Positions 7,651 through 16,548 of a stretch of 64,000 bases of DNA are shown in pieces (position 1 is the stretch's first letter; every line of letters starts with the position of its first letter). The notes under the pieces are model-generated. The model had not been told where the DNA came from. It made no database searches and saw only the letters and a list, made by a program, of their open reading frames with translations. Made by a program: the position numbers and the translations under genes. This DNA is from Burkholderia seminalis DSM 23518 (GTDB lineage: Bacteria; Pseudomonadota; Gammaproteobacteria; Burkholderiales; Burkholderiaceae). The stretch spans positions 1 through 64,000 of the forward strand of contig NZ_CADFDK010000001.1 in NCBI RefSeq assembly GCF_902832885.1, read 5' to 3'.

Positions 7651-7741
7651 TGGCGGAGAGAGGGGGATTCGAACCCCCGATAGGCGATTAACCTATACAC
7701 GCTTTCCAGGCGTGCGACTTAAACCACTCATCCATCTCTCC
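7651..7741 (-). tRNA. tRNA-Ser (anticodon GGA), with encoded CCA
   Basis: On the minus strand the gene starts GGAGAGA and its 7-bp acceptor stem pairs with TCTCTCC before discriminator G and CCA. The anticodon loop CTGGAAA gives GGA, reading UCC. The long variable arm (about 91 nt in total with CCA) is characteristic of serine tRNAs, and the T-loop GTTCGAATC is intact. A TATACT box lies 12-17 bases upstream on the minus strand. The 3' end points towards the prophage, the usual geometry for tyrosine-integrase attachment in a tRNA. Confidence 0.95.
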
Positions 7742-7798
7742 GGAAGACCGAGAGTATAGCAAACTCTGGCGGCAGCCCGCCACTCCCTTCGGCGCCCG

Positions 7799-9979
7799 TC
7801 AGAAATCCGTCGTCATCGACAGCCACACCGACCGCGGATCGCCCTGCGTCAGATACCCGCCGATCGTCGACGACCAGTACGACTTGTTCGCGACGTTGCG
7901 CACGGTCGCACGGAACGTCGTCTTCTTGCCGAACACCTCCGTCGCGTAGCGTGCGCCGAGATCGAAGCGGTCCCACGCCTGGATCGACATCGTGTTCGCG
8001 ACGTCCAGGTACTGCGGTCCCGTGTGGATCCAGCGGGCGGTCAGCGTGAGCCCGCTCAGCATCGGCACGTCGTATTCGGCGCCTGCGTTGAACAGGAACG
8101 ACGGCACGCCGATCGGCCGGTGACCGTCATTCGTGCCGCCCGCCGTGTTCCGCAGCGTCGCATTGAGGTACGTCGCGCCCGCGATCAGCCGCACGCCTTT
8201 CCACGGTTCGCCGTACACGGCCGTCTCGATGCCGCGGTGCCGCTGCGTGCCGTCGGCGCCGAACAGGTTCGATGCCGGATCGGTGTACGCCATCGGCTTC
8301 TCGATCTGGAACAGCGCAAGCGACGCGCCGTACTTGTCGGTGTCGTAGCGGACGCCGGCTTCGTATTGCTTCGAGCGGAACGGCGACAGTGCCTGGCCTG
8401 CGTTGCGGGCAGTGTTCGGCGCGATTTCGCCTTGCGCGAGCGCTTCGCTGCGGTTCGCGAAGATCGATACGTTTTGCCACGGCTTGACGACGAGGCCGAA
8501 CACGGGCGTCGTGATCGCGTCGCTGTACGTCGACGACACCGCGCCCGTGTAGTCGAAATTGTCCACCGAGATCGACTGGCGGCGCGCACCGATCGTGAAC
8601 AGCACGCGGTCGTCGAGGAAGCCGAGCGTATCGGACACCGCCAAGCTGCGCAGCCAGGTCTTCGTCACCGTCCCCGGATCGCTCATGTCGCCGCCCGTGT
8701 AGGCCGTCGCCGGGAACGCGACCGGCGCCGGATCGTAGAGCGTCGTCGGGAACGCATTCGACATCGCGTACGCGGACTGGCTGTCGATGCGGATGAACGA
8801 CGCGCCGGCCGTCACGAAGTGCGACACGGGGCCGGTCGTGAAGCGGCCGCGCACGCCGGCCTCGGCCGATTGCGCATCTTCCTTGTGCGGCACGCTCAGG
8901 CGCGAGCCGGTCGTGCCGGACGACGAGTAGGTGGGCGTGTAGTAGTCGCCGTGCTCGTTCGTATGGCGCGCGCCGGCCGATACGTAGGCCGTCCACGCGG
9001 GCAGGAAATCGTACTCGGCGCGCACGATCCCGACCGTGTCCTCGAGCTCGCTGAAACTCCACGGCTGCGCATAGTTGTGCGTTGCGGCCGGCACGGCCGG
9101 CAACTGGTTGCCGCTGATCAGCACGACGGGGCGGCCGTTGTCGATCCGCTCGCGTTGATACAGGAAGTCGCCGTACAGGCGCAGCTTGTCGCCGCGCCAG
9201 TCGAGCGATACGGCCGTCACGCTGCTGCGGTGGCGTTCGCCGTCGACCGCCGTGTCGCCGCCGCTGATCGACTGGTTCACGCGCACGCCCAGCTGGCCTT
9301 CGCTGCCGAAACGGCGACCGATGTCCACGTGCGTGCCGAGCGCACCGGACGTCGCGCCGTCGACGGTGACGCGTGTGAGCGGCTTGTCGTCCGCACGCTT
9401 CAACTGCAGGTTCACGCCGCCGCCGATCGCCGAGCCGTTCGGCGACGCACCGTTCAGGAACGCATTCGCCCCCTTGAACACGTCGACGCGTTCGACCGCT
9501 TCGGTTTCGACGAGTTGTCGCGGCGTGACGCCGTACAGGCCGTTCAGCGATACGTCGTCCCCGGCGAGCTCGAAGCCGCGGATGACGAACACCTGCGAGA
9601 AGTTGCCGTAGCCGGATGCGCTGCGCACGGCCGGATCGTTGTCGAGCACGTCGGCGAGCGTGCGCGCCTGCTGATCCTCGATCAGTTTCGACGTGTAGGT
9701 GGTCATGCTGAATGGCACGTCGCTGGCCTTTTGCCGGCCCAGCACGCCGAAATCCGCGCCGCGCGCGACCTGGCCGCCCGCGTAGGTCGGCGCGAGGTCG
9801 CCGGGCAGCGGTTCGGCGGCGCCGGTCACGTTGATCGACGGCAGCACGGTTGCGTCGGACGCCGCGTTGGCGGCGGCAGCGGCGTGCTGGGCCCGCGCGG
9901 CGGCAGGAAGGGTACAGGCGAGCGCAATGCCGAAGGCAATCGGCGTGAGACGCCGGACGGGTAACGAAAGTGTCGACAT
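7799..9979 (-). CDS. TonB-dependent siderophore receptor
   Basis: A 726-residue outer-membrane ferric-siderophore transporter. The signal peptide is FGIALACTLPAAARAQ. The plug domain spans roughly residues 85-205, with DVLDNDPAVRSASGYGNF, FVIRGFE and the VERVDVFKGANAFLNG segment typical of FhuA/FpvA-like receptors. The beta-barrel follows and ends in the C-terminal Phe required for outer-membrane insertion (MTTDF). ATG 9979 is preferred over an in-frame TTG three codons earlier. A Fur-like palindrome lies about 120 bases upstream, supporting iron repression. No siderophore biosynthesis or ABC genes are adjacent, so it probably takes up a ligand made elsewhere or by another species. Confidence 0.93.
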   Translation of the reverse strand: MSTLSLPVRRLTPIAFGIALACTLPAAARAQHAAAAANAASDATVLPSINVTGAAEPLPGDLAPTYAGGQVARGADFGVLGRQKASDVPFSMTTYTSKLIEDQQARTLADVLDNDPAVRSASGYGNFSQVFVIRGFELAGDDVSLNGLYGVTPRQLVETEAVERVDVFKGANAFLNGASPNGSAIGGGVNLQLKRADDKPLTRVTVDGATSGALGTHVDIGRRFGSEGQLGVRVNQSISGGDTAVDGERHRSSVTAVSLDWRGDKLRLYGDFLYQRERIDNGRPVVLISGNQLPAVPAATHNYAQPWSFSELEDTVGIVRAEYDFLPAWTAYVSAGARHTNEHGDYYTPTYSSSGTTGSRLSVPHKEDAQSAEAGVRGRFTTGPVSHFVTAGASFIRIDSQSAYAMSNAFPTTLYDPAPVAFPATAYTGGDMSDPGTVTKTWLRSLAVSDTLGFLDDRVLFTIGARRQSISVDNFDYTGAVSSTYSDAITTPVFGLVVKPWQNVSIFANRSEALAQGEIAPNTARNAGQALSPFRSKQYEAGVRYDTDKYGASLALFQIEKPMAYTDPASNLFGADGTQRHRGIETAVYGEPWKGVRLIAGATYLNATLRNTAGGTNDGHRPIGVPSFLFNAGAEYDVPMLSGLTLTARWIHTGPQYLDVANTMSIQAWDRFDLGARYATEVFGKKTTFRATVRNVANKSYWSSTIGGYLTQGDPRSVWLSMTTDF

Positions 9980-10095
9980 GGGACGCAAATCGGGTGTGGT
10001 CGGTGATCCATCCCAGGGCGGAAAAATCGGAATCCGGGCGGCGTGACGCGTCCGTACTGTCGCGGACGTGTTTTTATCGAGCGGCGGAGTCTAAC

Positions 10096-10120
10096 GTAAA
10101 CGAGAATGATTGTCGTTTAC
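10096..10120. promoter_or_regulatory. Fur-box-like palindrome
   Basis: A 25-bp dyad with perfect 8-bp outer arms (GTAAACGA and TCGTTTAC) around GAATGATTG, including the GAATGATTNTC core common in proteobacterial Fur boxes. It lies 117 bases upstream of the TonB receptor start, in the gap shared with the divergent LysE gene. Confidence 0.75.
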
Positions 10121-10327
10121 AGAAGAATCGGCTCACTATTCGGGATGACGGCCGGTTGCCGGGCAGGATCGACGGAGCACAGCCGCCGAGCGGGGCGCGC
10201 GACGAGCATGCGATCATTGAGGGCCGCATTCGTCACAACAAATCGCGCGCGCCGCTTTCCGACCGCGTCGCCGATGAACGACGACGCTATCCGTTCGCAT
10301 CGCGCTCTTCAGAAGGAACGCCACGCC

Positions 10328-10957
10328 ATGTCGCTCTCCGCCTTGCTCGCATTTGCCCTGATCCTGTCCGTCGGTGTCGCGACACCCGGCCCGACCGTGT
10401 TGCTCGCGATGAGCAATGGCTCGCGGTACGGGTTGCGTCACGCGATGGTCGGCATGCTCGGCGCCGTCACGGCCGACGTCGTGCTGGTCGCGCTGGTCGG
10501 GCTCGGACTCGGCGTGCTGCTCGACGCGTCGGAAACGGCGTTCGTGACGCTGAAGCTGCTCGGCGCGGCGTGGCTTGCGTATGTCGGCATCCGGATGCTG
10601 ATGTCGAGCGGCGGCTCCGCGGCCGAGCAGGCCGACGTACCCGCGACGCCCGATCGCCGGACCGCGTTCCTGAAGAGCTTTTTCGTCGCGATGAGCAACC
10701 CGAAGTACTACCTGTTCATGTCCGCGCTGCTGCCGCAATTCGTCGACCGGTCGCACGCGATCGCGCCGCAGTACGCGATCCTCGCGGCGACGATCGTCGC
10801 GATCGACGCGATCGGGATGACTGGCTACGCGCTGCTCGGCGTGCATTCGGTCCGCGTGTGGAAAGCGGCCGGGGAGAAGTGGCTGAACCGCGTCAGCGGA
10901 TCGCTGCTGTTGATGCTCGCCGGGTATGTCGCGTTGTATCGGAAGGCTGCGCACTGA
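10328..10957 (+). CDS. LysE/RhtB-family amino acid exporter
   Basis: A 209-residue inner-membrane protein of the LysE/RhtB family, which exports amino acids or their analogues. It shows the family N-terminus with VATPGPTVLLAMSNGSRYGLRHA (the P-G-P region, residues 17-39), about six hydrophobic segments, and MSNPKYYLFMSALLPQF near residue 120 where family members have 'NPK...F....PQF'. ATG 10328 has AAGGA about 10 bases upstream. It runs divergently from the siderophore receptor. The substrate cannot be predicted. Confidence 0.9.
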   Translation: MSLSALLAFALILSVGVATPGPTVLLAMSNGSRYGLRHAMVGMLGAVTADVVLVALVGLGLGVLLDASETAFVTLKLLGAAWLAYVGIRMLMSSGGSAAEQADVPATPDRRTAFLKSFFVAMSNPKYYLFMSALLPQFVDRSHAIAPQYAILAATIVAIDAIGMTGYALLGVHSVRVWKAAGEKWLNRVSGSLLLMLAGYVALYRKAAH

Positions 10958-10964
10958 GGCGAAG

Positions 10965-11405
10965 ATGCAGCCGGTCGATCGCTTTGCGCTCGACACGCAC
11001 GACGGGCCGTGCGAGACATGGCCGTCGCGCACGCACGTGCTCGTCGATGGCGTGCGTTCCGCGCTCGCCGTTTCCGGCTACGTGCTGCTGCGCCAGTTCG
11101 AGACGCCGGCCGCGTATCTGCTCGTCACCGACTACGACTGCCCGTTCGAGGAAGCCGTCACGTTCACGCTCGTGTCGAAGGATCCGATGAGGGTGCGGGC
11201 GCGGCGTACGGTGGGGGCGATGTACGCATCGTGCCGTCTGGATGCCGAGCACCCGACGGCAGTGGTCGTTGTGGCGCCTTCAAAACTTACGCCGATCGAC
11301 GCGGACAAGGACTGGTTCCGCGCGCGCGGCGGAAACAACGCGTATTTGCCTTGGTGGGGGCGTCGCCATGATGCGCGTCCGGCGTCGCAAGGCTTTTCGG
11401 GGTAA
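10965..11405 (+). CDS. Conserved hypothetical protein
   Basis: A 146-residue soluble protein starting 7 bases after the LysE stop, so probably co-transcribed. It has a beta-rich N-terminal two-thirds (THVLVDGVRSALAVSGYVLLRQFE, then AAYLLVTDYDCPFEEAVTFTLV) and a Trp/Arg-rich tail. No catalytic motif is recognised. ATG 10965 is preferred to an in-frame start inside lysE. It may simply be a neighbour of the exporter rather than its partner. Confidence 0.65.
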   Translation: MQPVDRFALDTHDGPCETWPSRTHVLVDGVRSALAVSGYVLLRQFETPAAYLLVTDYDCPFEEAVTFTLVSKDPMRVRARRTVGAMYASCRLDAEHPTAVVVVAPSKLTPIDADKDWFRARGGNNAYLPWWGRRHDARPASQGFSG

Positions 11406-11827
11406 GGCCGACGCAGGACGACCGCCACAGTACGGCCGCATGTCGCCATATCGTCCGGTACACCGATTGATGAGTCCCGGCAGCGATCGCGATGATGTAA
11501 AGCATTCTGTAACAATCAGCGGAATGGTGGTGCGCAATTCTTTCAAAATACTTTCCATATTTCTGGTTATCTGCGCATCTAGAGAAATCCCGGCTGCCGT
11601 CCCATCAAGGCATCTGTCTTCACTTCACCAGAAACGTCATCGGGAATTCCATCACGTACATTACAAAATGTATTGTGATTGAAAGGATTTCGTCTCTTGG
11701 CGCGCCGCACTGTCGCCATTTATTGTCCGTCTGCCGCCCGTGAGAGAGCACGACGGCAACCGCGCACGTGCACGTTGCGCGCACGACAACACGCAGCAAA
11801 AAGCAGAAAAGGAAACGTGGTAGCCAC
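11406..11827. other. Intergenic region upstream of the Ter cluster
   Basis: About 420 bases, clearly AT-richer around 11500-11700 than the flanking genes. Several short open frames cross it on both strands, but none has a ribosome site or recognisable product. It probably carries the promoter of the five-gene Ter cluster; I could not pick a convincing -35/-10 pair. Confidence 0.5.
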
Positions 11828-12913
11828 ATGAAGCCGCTATTCGACGACAACCCATCCGATGCGGTCAGCGATCGTCCTTCCACTCCGTCTTCGTCACCTG
11901 CCGCCGTGCCAGCCGCAGCCATACCGGCCGCCCGCCGGGCGGAGCACGCCCGCCTGATCACCGTCGACGAGATCGACCAGCTCGGCGCGACGCAGGGTAC
12001 GCGGATCGCCGCCTTTTCCCAGCAGATTCTGGCGAGCGTCCGCGCATCGGATGCCGACCGGTTCGGCGACAAACTCAACGAACTGATCGTGACCGCGAAA
12101 GGGCTCGACCCGCGCGGCGCCGACAAGGGCGGGCTGCTCACGCAGGTGACGCGGCTGTTCCGCTCGACGAAGGAAAAGCTGCTGTCGCAATACGAGTCGG
12201 TGAGCAAGCGGATGGACACGCTCGTCGTCGAGCTCGAAAACCATGCGCAGCGGCAGAAGGCCGGCATCGACGAGCTCGAGCGGATGTACAACGACAACTA
12301 CGCGCTGCACCAGGAACTCGCGCAGTCGAAGGCGCACGGCGAAACGGCGCTCGCGACGCTGCGCGCGCATCTCGCGGCCGGCCAGCAGCCGGCGGACGAT
12401 GCGTTCGCCGCGCAACGCCTGCTCGACGTGAAGCGCAAGGTCGATGCACTCGAAAGCAAGCTCGACGACCTCGACCGCGCGATGCTGATGTCGAAGCAGC
12501 TCGCGCCGCAGATCCGGATGGAGCAGGACCAGAAACGCACGCTGACGTCGAAGTTCATGACGATCAAGACCGTGCTGATCCCCGCGTGGACCAACGCGTT
12601 CGCGCTCTACCTCGAGCAGCTCGGCACGAAGCGCGCGGCGGCGCTCGCGAACGCGACGTACGACGCGGCCGACGAGGCGATCCGCGCGCAGGCCGACCTG
12701 AACCGCCAGAACGCGCAGGAAGTCGCGAAGCTCGGCCAGCGTCCGGTGATCTCGACCGACACGTTCGAATACGCGCAGCAGCAGCTGTTCGGCGCGTTCG
12801 ACGACATCACGCAGATCATTGCCGACGGCAAGCGCCAGCGCGAACAGGACGCGCCGCGCCTGCGTCAGCTCGAACAGGACCTGATCACCCGATTCGCTCC
12901 GAAGCACAACTAA
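11828..12913 (+). CDS. TelA/KlaA-family toxic anion resistance protein
   Basis: A 361-residue, mostly alpha-helical cytoplasmic protein of the TelA (KlaA) family, associated with tellurite and other toxic-anion stress. After a Pro/Ala-rich disordered N-terminus (to about residue 40) it contains the family's long helices, including ELERMYNDNYALHQELA near 155-170 and LAPQIRMEQDQKRTLTSKFMTIKTVLIPAWTNAFALY near 220-260, the most conserved block. It is the first gene of a five-gene cluster with vWA, DUF475 and TerD proteins. Its biochemical activity is not established; membrane or complex organisation is usually proposed. Confidence 0.88.
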   Translation: MKPLFDDNPSDAVSDRPSTPSSSPAAVPAAAIPAARRAEHARLITVDEIDQLGATQGTRIAAFSQQILASVRASDADRFGDKLNELIVTAKGLDPRGADKGGLLTQVTRLFRSTKEKLLSQYESVSKRMDTLVVELENHAQRQKAGIDELERMYNDNYALHQELAQSKAHGETALATLRAHLAAGQQPADDAFAAQRLLDVKRKVDALESKLDDLDRAMLMSKQLAPQIRMEQDQKRTLTSKFMTIKTVLIPAWTNAFALYLEQLGTKRAAALANATYDAADEAIRAQADLNRQNAQEVAKLGQRPVISTDTFEYAQQQLFGAFDDITQIIADGKRQREQDAPRLRQLEQDLITRFAPKHN

Positions 12914-12933
12914 GAGAACTGAGAGAACACCGC

Positions 12934-13674
12934 ATGATTACGCTTGAGAAGCGCGCGGCGAAGGTCGCGATCGTCCTCGAAAAACGCCAGATCCTGAAGC
13001 CGCCCGTCGTGCGCGTCGGCGCCGCGCTCGACATCTCGGGCTCCGCGAAGCCGCTGTACCAGTCGGGCGTGATCCAGGAGACGCACGACCGGATCCTCGG
13101 CATCGCACTGAAGTTCGACGACAACGGCGAAGTCGACACGTGGACCTTCACCGAAGGCTACGACCGCCTGCCGACCGCCACGCCGGAGAACTACGGTTCT
13201 TACATCTCCGATCACGTGCTCGACGCGCGGATCGAGAAGTGGGGCGGCACGCAGTACGCGCCGGTCATGAACGACATCGTCGATTTCTTCTTCCGTGCGC
13301 CGGAGCCGAAGCGCGAAGCAAGGCGCGGCTTCCTGAGCCGGCTGTTCGGCAGTGCCGACGAGACGTCCGCGCCGGCCGCCTCCGCCCCGGCGAACGGCCA
13401 TCTGCCCGCGTGGGTGCTGTTCGTCACCGACGGCCAGAACCCGAAGAACGACCGCAAGCGCGTGCGCCAGCTGCTGGCCGAGTCGCAGCACTTCCCGCTG
13501 TACTGGTCGCTCGTCGGCGTCGGCGATCCGCACGAATTCGACTTCCTCGCGGAAGTCGCGAACGAAATGCCGAACGTCGGCTTCCTGCATCTCGAATCGC
13601 TCGACCTCAGCGACGAACAGATCTACGAACAGCTGATCACGCAGGAATTCTGCGACTGGGTGCGCGCGAAGTAA
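12934..13674 (+). CDS. vWA-domain protein (TerF-like)
   Basis: A 246-residue protein with a von Willebrand A domain of the type found in Ter stress systems. The MIDAS metal site is visible: D-I-S-G-S in VGAALDISGSAKP (about residues 31-35), the Thr in GGTQYAPVM, and the Asp in VTDGQN. A variable Pro/Ala insert (roughly residues 115-150, PKREARRGFL...APAASAPANG) interrupts the domain. It begins 20 bases after telA and precedes the DUF475 gene by 44 bases. It would act as a metal-dependent interaction scaffold for the TerD and TelA products; the functional role is inferred from the family context. Confidence 0.85.
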   Translation: MITLEKRAAKVAIVLEKRQILKPPVVRVGAALDISGSAKPLYQSGVIQETHDRILGIALKFDDNGEVDTWTFTEGYDRLPTATPENYGSYISDHVLDARIEKWGGTQYAPVMNDIVDFFFRAPEPKREARRGFLSRLFGSADETSAPAASAPANGHLPAWVLFVTDGQNPKNDRKRVRQLLAESQHFPLYWSLVGVGDPHEFDFLAEVANEMPNVGFLHLESLDLSDEQIYEQLITQEFCDWVRAK

Positions 13675-13718
13675 GCGCGGCCCGCCTGCCCATTTTTTCA
13701 GAACTCGATTACCCCATC

Positions 13719-14735
13719 ATGTTGAAAGACTTCAAGATCCCGTTGTCGCTCACGGCGCTCGCGCTGATCGCGGCCTACTTCCTCGGCGGCGTGAAGGACA
13801 TGCTGATCGTCGCGGTCCTGTGCGTGCTCGAAATATCGCTGTCGCTCGACAACGCGGTCGTCAACGCATCGGTGCTCAAGAACTGGTCGGAGAAGTGGCG
13901 CAACCGCTTCATGGTGTTCGGCCTGCCGGTCGCGGTGTTCGGCATGCGGCTCGTGTTCCCGCTGCTGATCGTCGCGGTGATCGGCCACATCGGGATGTGG
14001 GATGCGCTGACGCTCGCGATCGAGTCGCCCGAGCAGTACGCGGCGATCCTGACCTCCGCGCATCACCAGGTGTCGGCATTCGGCGGCGCGTTCCTGCTGA
14101 TGGTGTTCTTCAAGTTCATGCTCGACACCGAGAAGGACGAGCACTGGATCGGCTTCCTCGAAGGCCCGATGCGCCATCTCGGCCGCATCACCGCGCTGGA
14201 AGTGGCGCTGACGCTCGCGATCGTGATCGTCGCGTCGTTCTACGTGCCGGCGGCCGAGCAGGTCAGCTTCCTGCTCGCGGGCGCGCTGGGCGTGATCAGC
14301 TTCGTGATCGCGCACGGCATCGGCGACCTGATCGGCGGCGAGGATACGGGCACGCGCGTGGTACGCGAAGGCGTCGCGGGCTTCATGTACCTGGAAGTGC
14401 TCGATTCGTCGTTCAGCTTCGACGGCGTGATCGGCGCGTTCGCGCTGTCGAACAACATCTTCCTGATCGCGCTCGGCCTGGGTGTCGGTGCAGCCTACAT
14501 CCGGGAGATGACGCTGGTGCTGCTGAAGAAGGGCACGCTCGCGCAGTACCGCTATCTCGAACACGGCGCGTTCTGGGCGATCGGTGCGCTCGCCGCGATC
14601 ATGTTCCTCGGCGTGAAGCTCGAGGTGCCCGAGGTCGTCACCGGCCTGATCGGTGCAGCGACGATCGCCGCCGCCGTGTGGTCGTCGATCGTCGTGCAGC
14701 GCAGGGAAGGCCGCACCGCGGTGGCGGGCAAATAA
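13719..14735 (+). CDS. DUF475/TerC-like integral membrane protein
   Basis: A 338-residue polytopic membrane protein of the DUF475 group, distantly related to TerC. It has about eight to nine hydrophobic helices and the family acidic motifs SLDNAVVNASVL (residues 44-55) and FSFDGVIGAFALSNN (about 232-246), which resemble metal-coordinating sites of TerC proteins. A link to metal ion movement is likely but unproven. The neighbouring TerD and vWA genes suggest it forms the membrane part of the same stress complex. Confidence 0.87.
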   Translation: MLKDFKIPLSLTALALIAAYFLGGVKDMLIVAVLCVLEISLSLDNAVVNASVLKNWSEKWRNRFMVFGLPVAVFGMRLVFPLLIVAVIGHIGMWDALTLAIESPEQYAAILTSAHHQVSAFGGAFLLMVFFKFMLDTEKDEHWIGFLEGPMRHLGRITALEVALTLAIVIVASFYVPAAEQVSFLLAGALGVISFVIAHGIGDLIGGEDTGTRVVREGVAGFMYLEVLDSSFSFDGVIGAFALSNNIFLIALGLGVGAAYIREMTLVLLKKGTLAQYRYLEHGAFWAIGALAAIMFLGVKLEVPEVVTGLIGAATIAAAVWSSIVVQRREGRTAVAGK

Positions 14736-14835
14736 GCGCGCGTCACGCGCGACACGAACACCATCAACGAAGGGCCGCACCATGCGGCCCGACATCGCCG
14801 CCGGCGCAACGGCGGTTCCAGCAGAAGAGGTTCAG

Positions 14836-15492
14836 ATGATCAATTTGTCGAAAGGCGGTCGCGTCAACCTGTCGAAGGAAGCGCCCGGCACGCAGAAATT
14901 CCGCATCGGTCTCGGTTGGGACGCGAACGCGACGGACACGGGCACGGATTTCGATCTCGACGTGTCGGTGTTCCTGTGCAAGTACGACGCGCAGAGCAAT
15001 CCGAAGCTGATCTCGGATCGGCACTTCGTGTTTTACAACAGCGAAGTGCGCACGATGGAGCGCAAGGAAACCTTCATCCAGCCGGGCGACGATTTTCCGA
15101 AACGCGGGATGCCCGCGTCGACGTGTCTGGGCGTCGTGCATAGCGGCGACAACCGCACGGGCAGCGGCGACGGCGACGACGAGGTGATCTTCATCGACAT
15201 GACGAAGCTCGCGGCCGACGTCGAGGAAATCTCGGTGGTCGTGACGATCGACCAGGCCGAAGCGCGCCGCCAGAATTTCGGGCAGGTGCACAACAGCTAC
15301 ATCCAGATCGCCGACGAGGTGACGGGTGCGGTGATCGCGAAGTATGCGCTCGAGGAAGACTTCTCGATGGAGACGTCGGTGCAGGTCGGCAGCTTCTATC
15401 GCCGCGACGGCCACTTCATGTTCAAGGCCGTCGGCGCCGGCTACAACCGCGGCCTCGGCGATTTCGTCCGCGCGTACGGTGGCGCGGTCTGA
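14836..15492 (+). CDS. terD: TerD-family tellurium/stress resistance protein
   Basis: A 218-residue TerD-domain protein, slightly longer than the usual 190-odd residues. It starts with the signature INLSKGGRVNLSKEAPG and contains the paired Ca2+-binding acidic motifs: DFDLDVSVFLC near residues 38-48 and the GDGDDEVIFIDM region near 112-123. These form the double jelly-roll-like calcium-binding fold of TerD/TerE. ATG 14836 was chosen because the family begins here and GAGG lies five bases upstream; an in-frame ATG at 14782 would add an unrelated extension. It lies in the TelA-vWA-DUF475 cluster. Confidence 0.92.
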   Translation: MINLSKGGRVNLSKEAPGTQKFRIGLGWDANATDTGTDFDLDVSVFLCKYDAQSNPKLISDRHFVFYNSEVRTMERKETFIQPGDDFPKRGMPASTCLGVVHSGDNRTGSGDGDDEVIFIDMTKLAADVEEISVVVTIDQAEARRQNFGQVHNSYIQIADEVTGAVIAKYALEEDFSMETSVQVGSFYRRDGHFMFKAVGAGYNRGLGDFVRAYGGAV

Positions 15493-15543
15493 CTGGCGGC
15501 AGCCCGGCGTGCGGAACACCGCGGCGCCGGGCAGGAAGCAGCG

Positions 15544-16410
15544 ATGACGAATCCGTCCGACGAGCCGAAGCGGCTCGAGTTCGATACGACGCCCGAGCGC
15601 ACGCCCGGGCGTCTTGCGTTCGACGCGCCGCCCGGTGCGCGGGCCGCGCGCGTGCTCGAGCGGCCCGCGCCGCAGGCGCTTGACTTCGGGCCGGCAGCCG
15701 CGGCCGACAAAGGCACGTGCGTGCCGCCCGCCGATGCGGTCGGCCGCGCGCTGTTCGGCGAAGCGAACCACCCGCAGCTCGACGCGTGCTTCCGCGCCGC
15801 GCAGGCCAGCTTCCCGAATCTCTATCCCGACTACGCGCCGCGCATCGAGCGGCACATCCGGCAACTGGTGCCGCTGAAGCTCGCGACGGTCGCGACGATC
15901 GGCGACGGCGCGCTGGAGACGGCCGGCAATCTCGTCGAAGCCGTCGCGGCGGCGACGCGCGAATTCAACGAACTCGGCGCGGCCGACATGATGGCCGGGA
16001 TGCTCGCGCAGGCAACGCGCAAGGCCGGCGTGTTCGAGCGCTGGTTCGGCGCGGCATCGGGGCATGTCGATTACCGGGCGGCGATCGGCGCGCTCAAGCA
16101 GTCGCTCGGCTTCTTCCCGCGCCGCACCGAGGCGCTCGCCGCGCAGGTCCGTCAGGCGGAGGAAAACCTCGTCGTCGTGCTCGCGGCGCTGAGCGCGGTG
16201 TCGGACGTCGTGCGCGCGCCCGACGATGCGGGCGTCGAGCGCACGCTGTTCGACCGCCGCAACATCGTCGGGCAGGCGGTCCAGCAGATCCGGATGCAGC
16301 CGGCGCAACTGCGCGGACTCGACGAGCGTGTGACCGATCTGCTGTCGCGCGCCGATCACCTGATGAACGTCGTGCTGCCGGCGGCGCTTGCCGCGCGGCC
16401 GCAGCGCTGA
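15544..16410 (+). CDS. Unassigned fifth protein of the Ter cluster
   Basis: A 288-residue protein following terD by 51 bases. Residues 1-60 are Pro/Ala/Arg-rich and repetitive, with the recurring pattern RLEFDTTPER / RLAFDAPP / ALDFGP, which looks like a set of short linear motifs in a disordered region. The rest is an all-helical domain with a regular hydrophobic pattern (LVPLKLATVATIGDGALETAGNLVEAVAAATREF and later coiled-coil-like stretches). No enzyme motif is visible. It resembles TelA-like helical proteins in overall character only. The context suggests an adaptor for the TerD/TelA complex; this is inference. Confidence 0.65.
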   Translation: MTNPSDEPKRLEFDTTPERTPGRLAFDAPPGARAARVLERPAPQALDFGPAAAADKGTCVPPADAVGRALFGEANHPQLDACFRAAQASFPNLYPDYAPRIERHIRQLVPLKLATVATIGDGALETAGNLVEAVAAATREFNELGAADMMAGMLAQATRKAGVFERWFGAASGHVDYRAAIGALKQSLGFFPRRTEALAAQVRQAEENLVVVLAALSAVSDVVRAPDDAGVERTLFDRRNIVGQAVQQIRMQPAQLRGLDERVTDLLSRADHLMNVVLPAALAARPQR

Positions 16411-16548
16411 GCAAACGGCGCCGTGTGGCCATGTGCGTTGCGGCGCATGCGGCCGCTGCCGGGGTCGTGCTGCGTCTCGCGGTTTCGCGCACGGCGGCGC
16501 GAGTCTGCTATCTTCCCGGGCATTCGATCGCTTTCCCGCCGACTCTCC

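Noticed and set aside
8024-9964. 646-codon plus-strand frame opposite the siderophore receptor
   Set aside because: Mirror of a clear TonB receptor; Arg/Ala-rich composition with no start signal.
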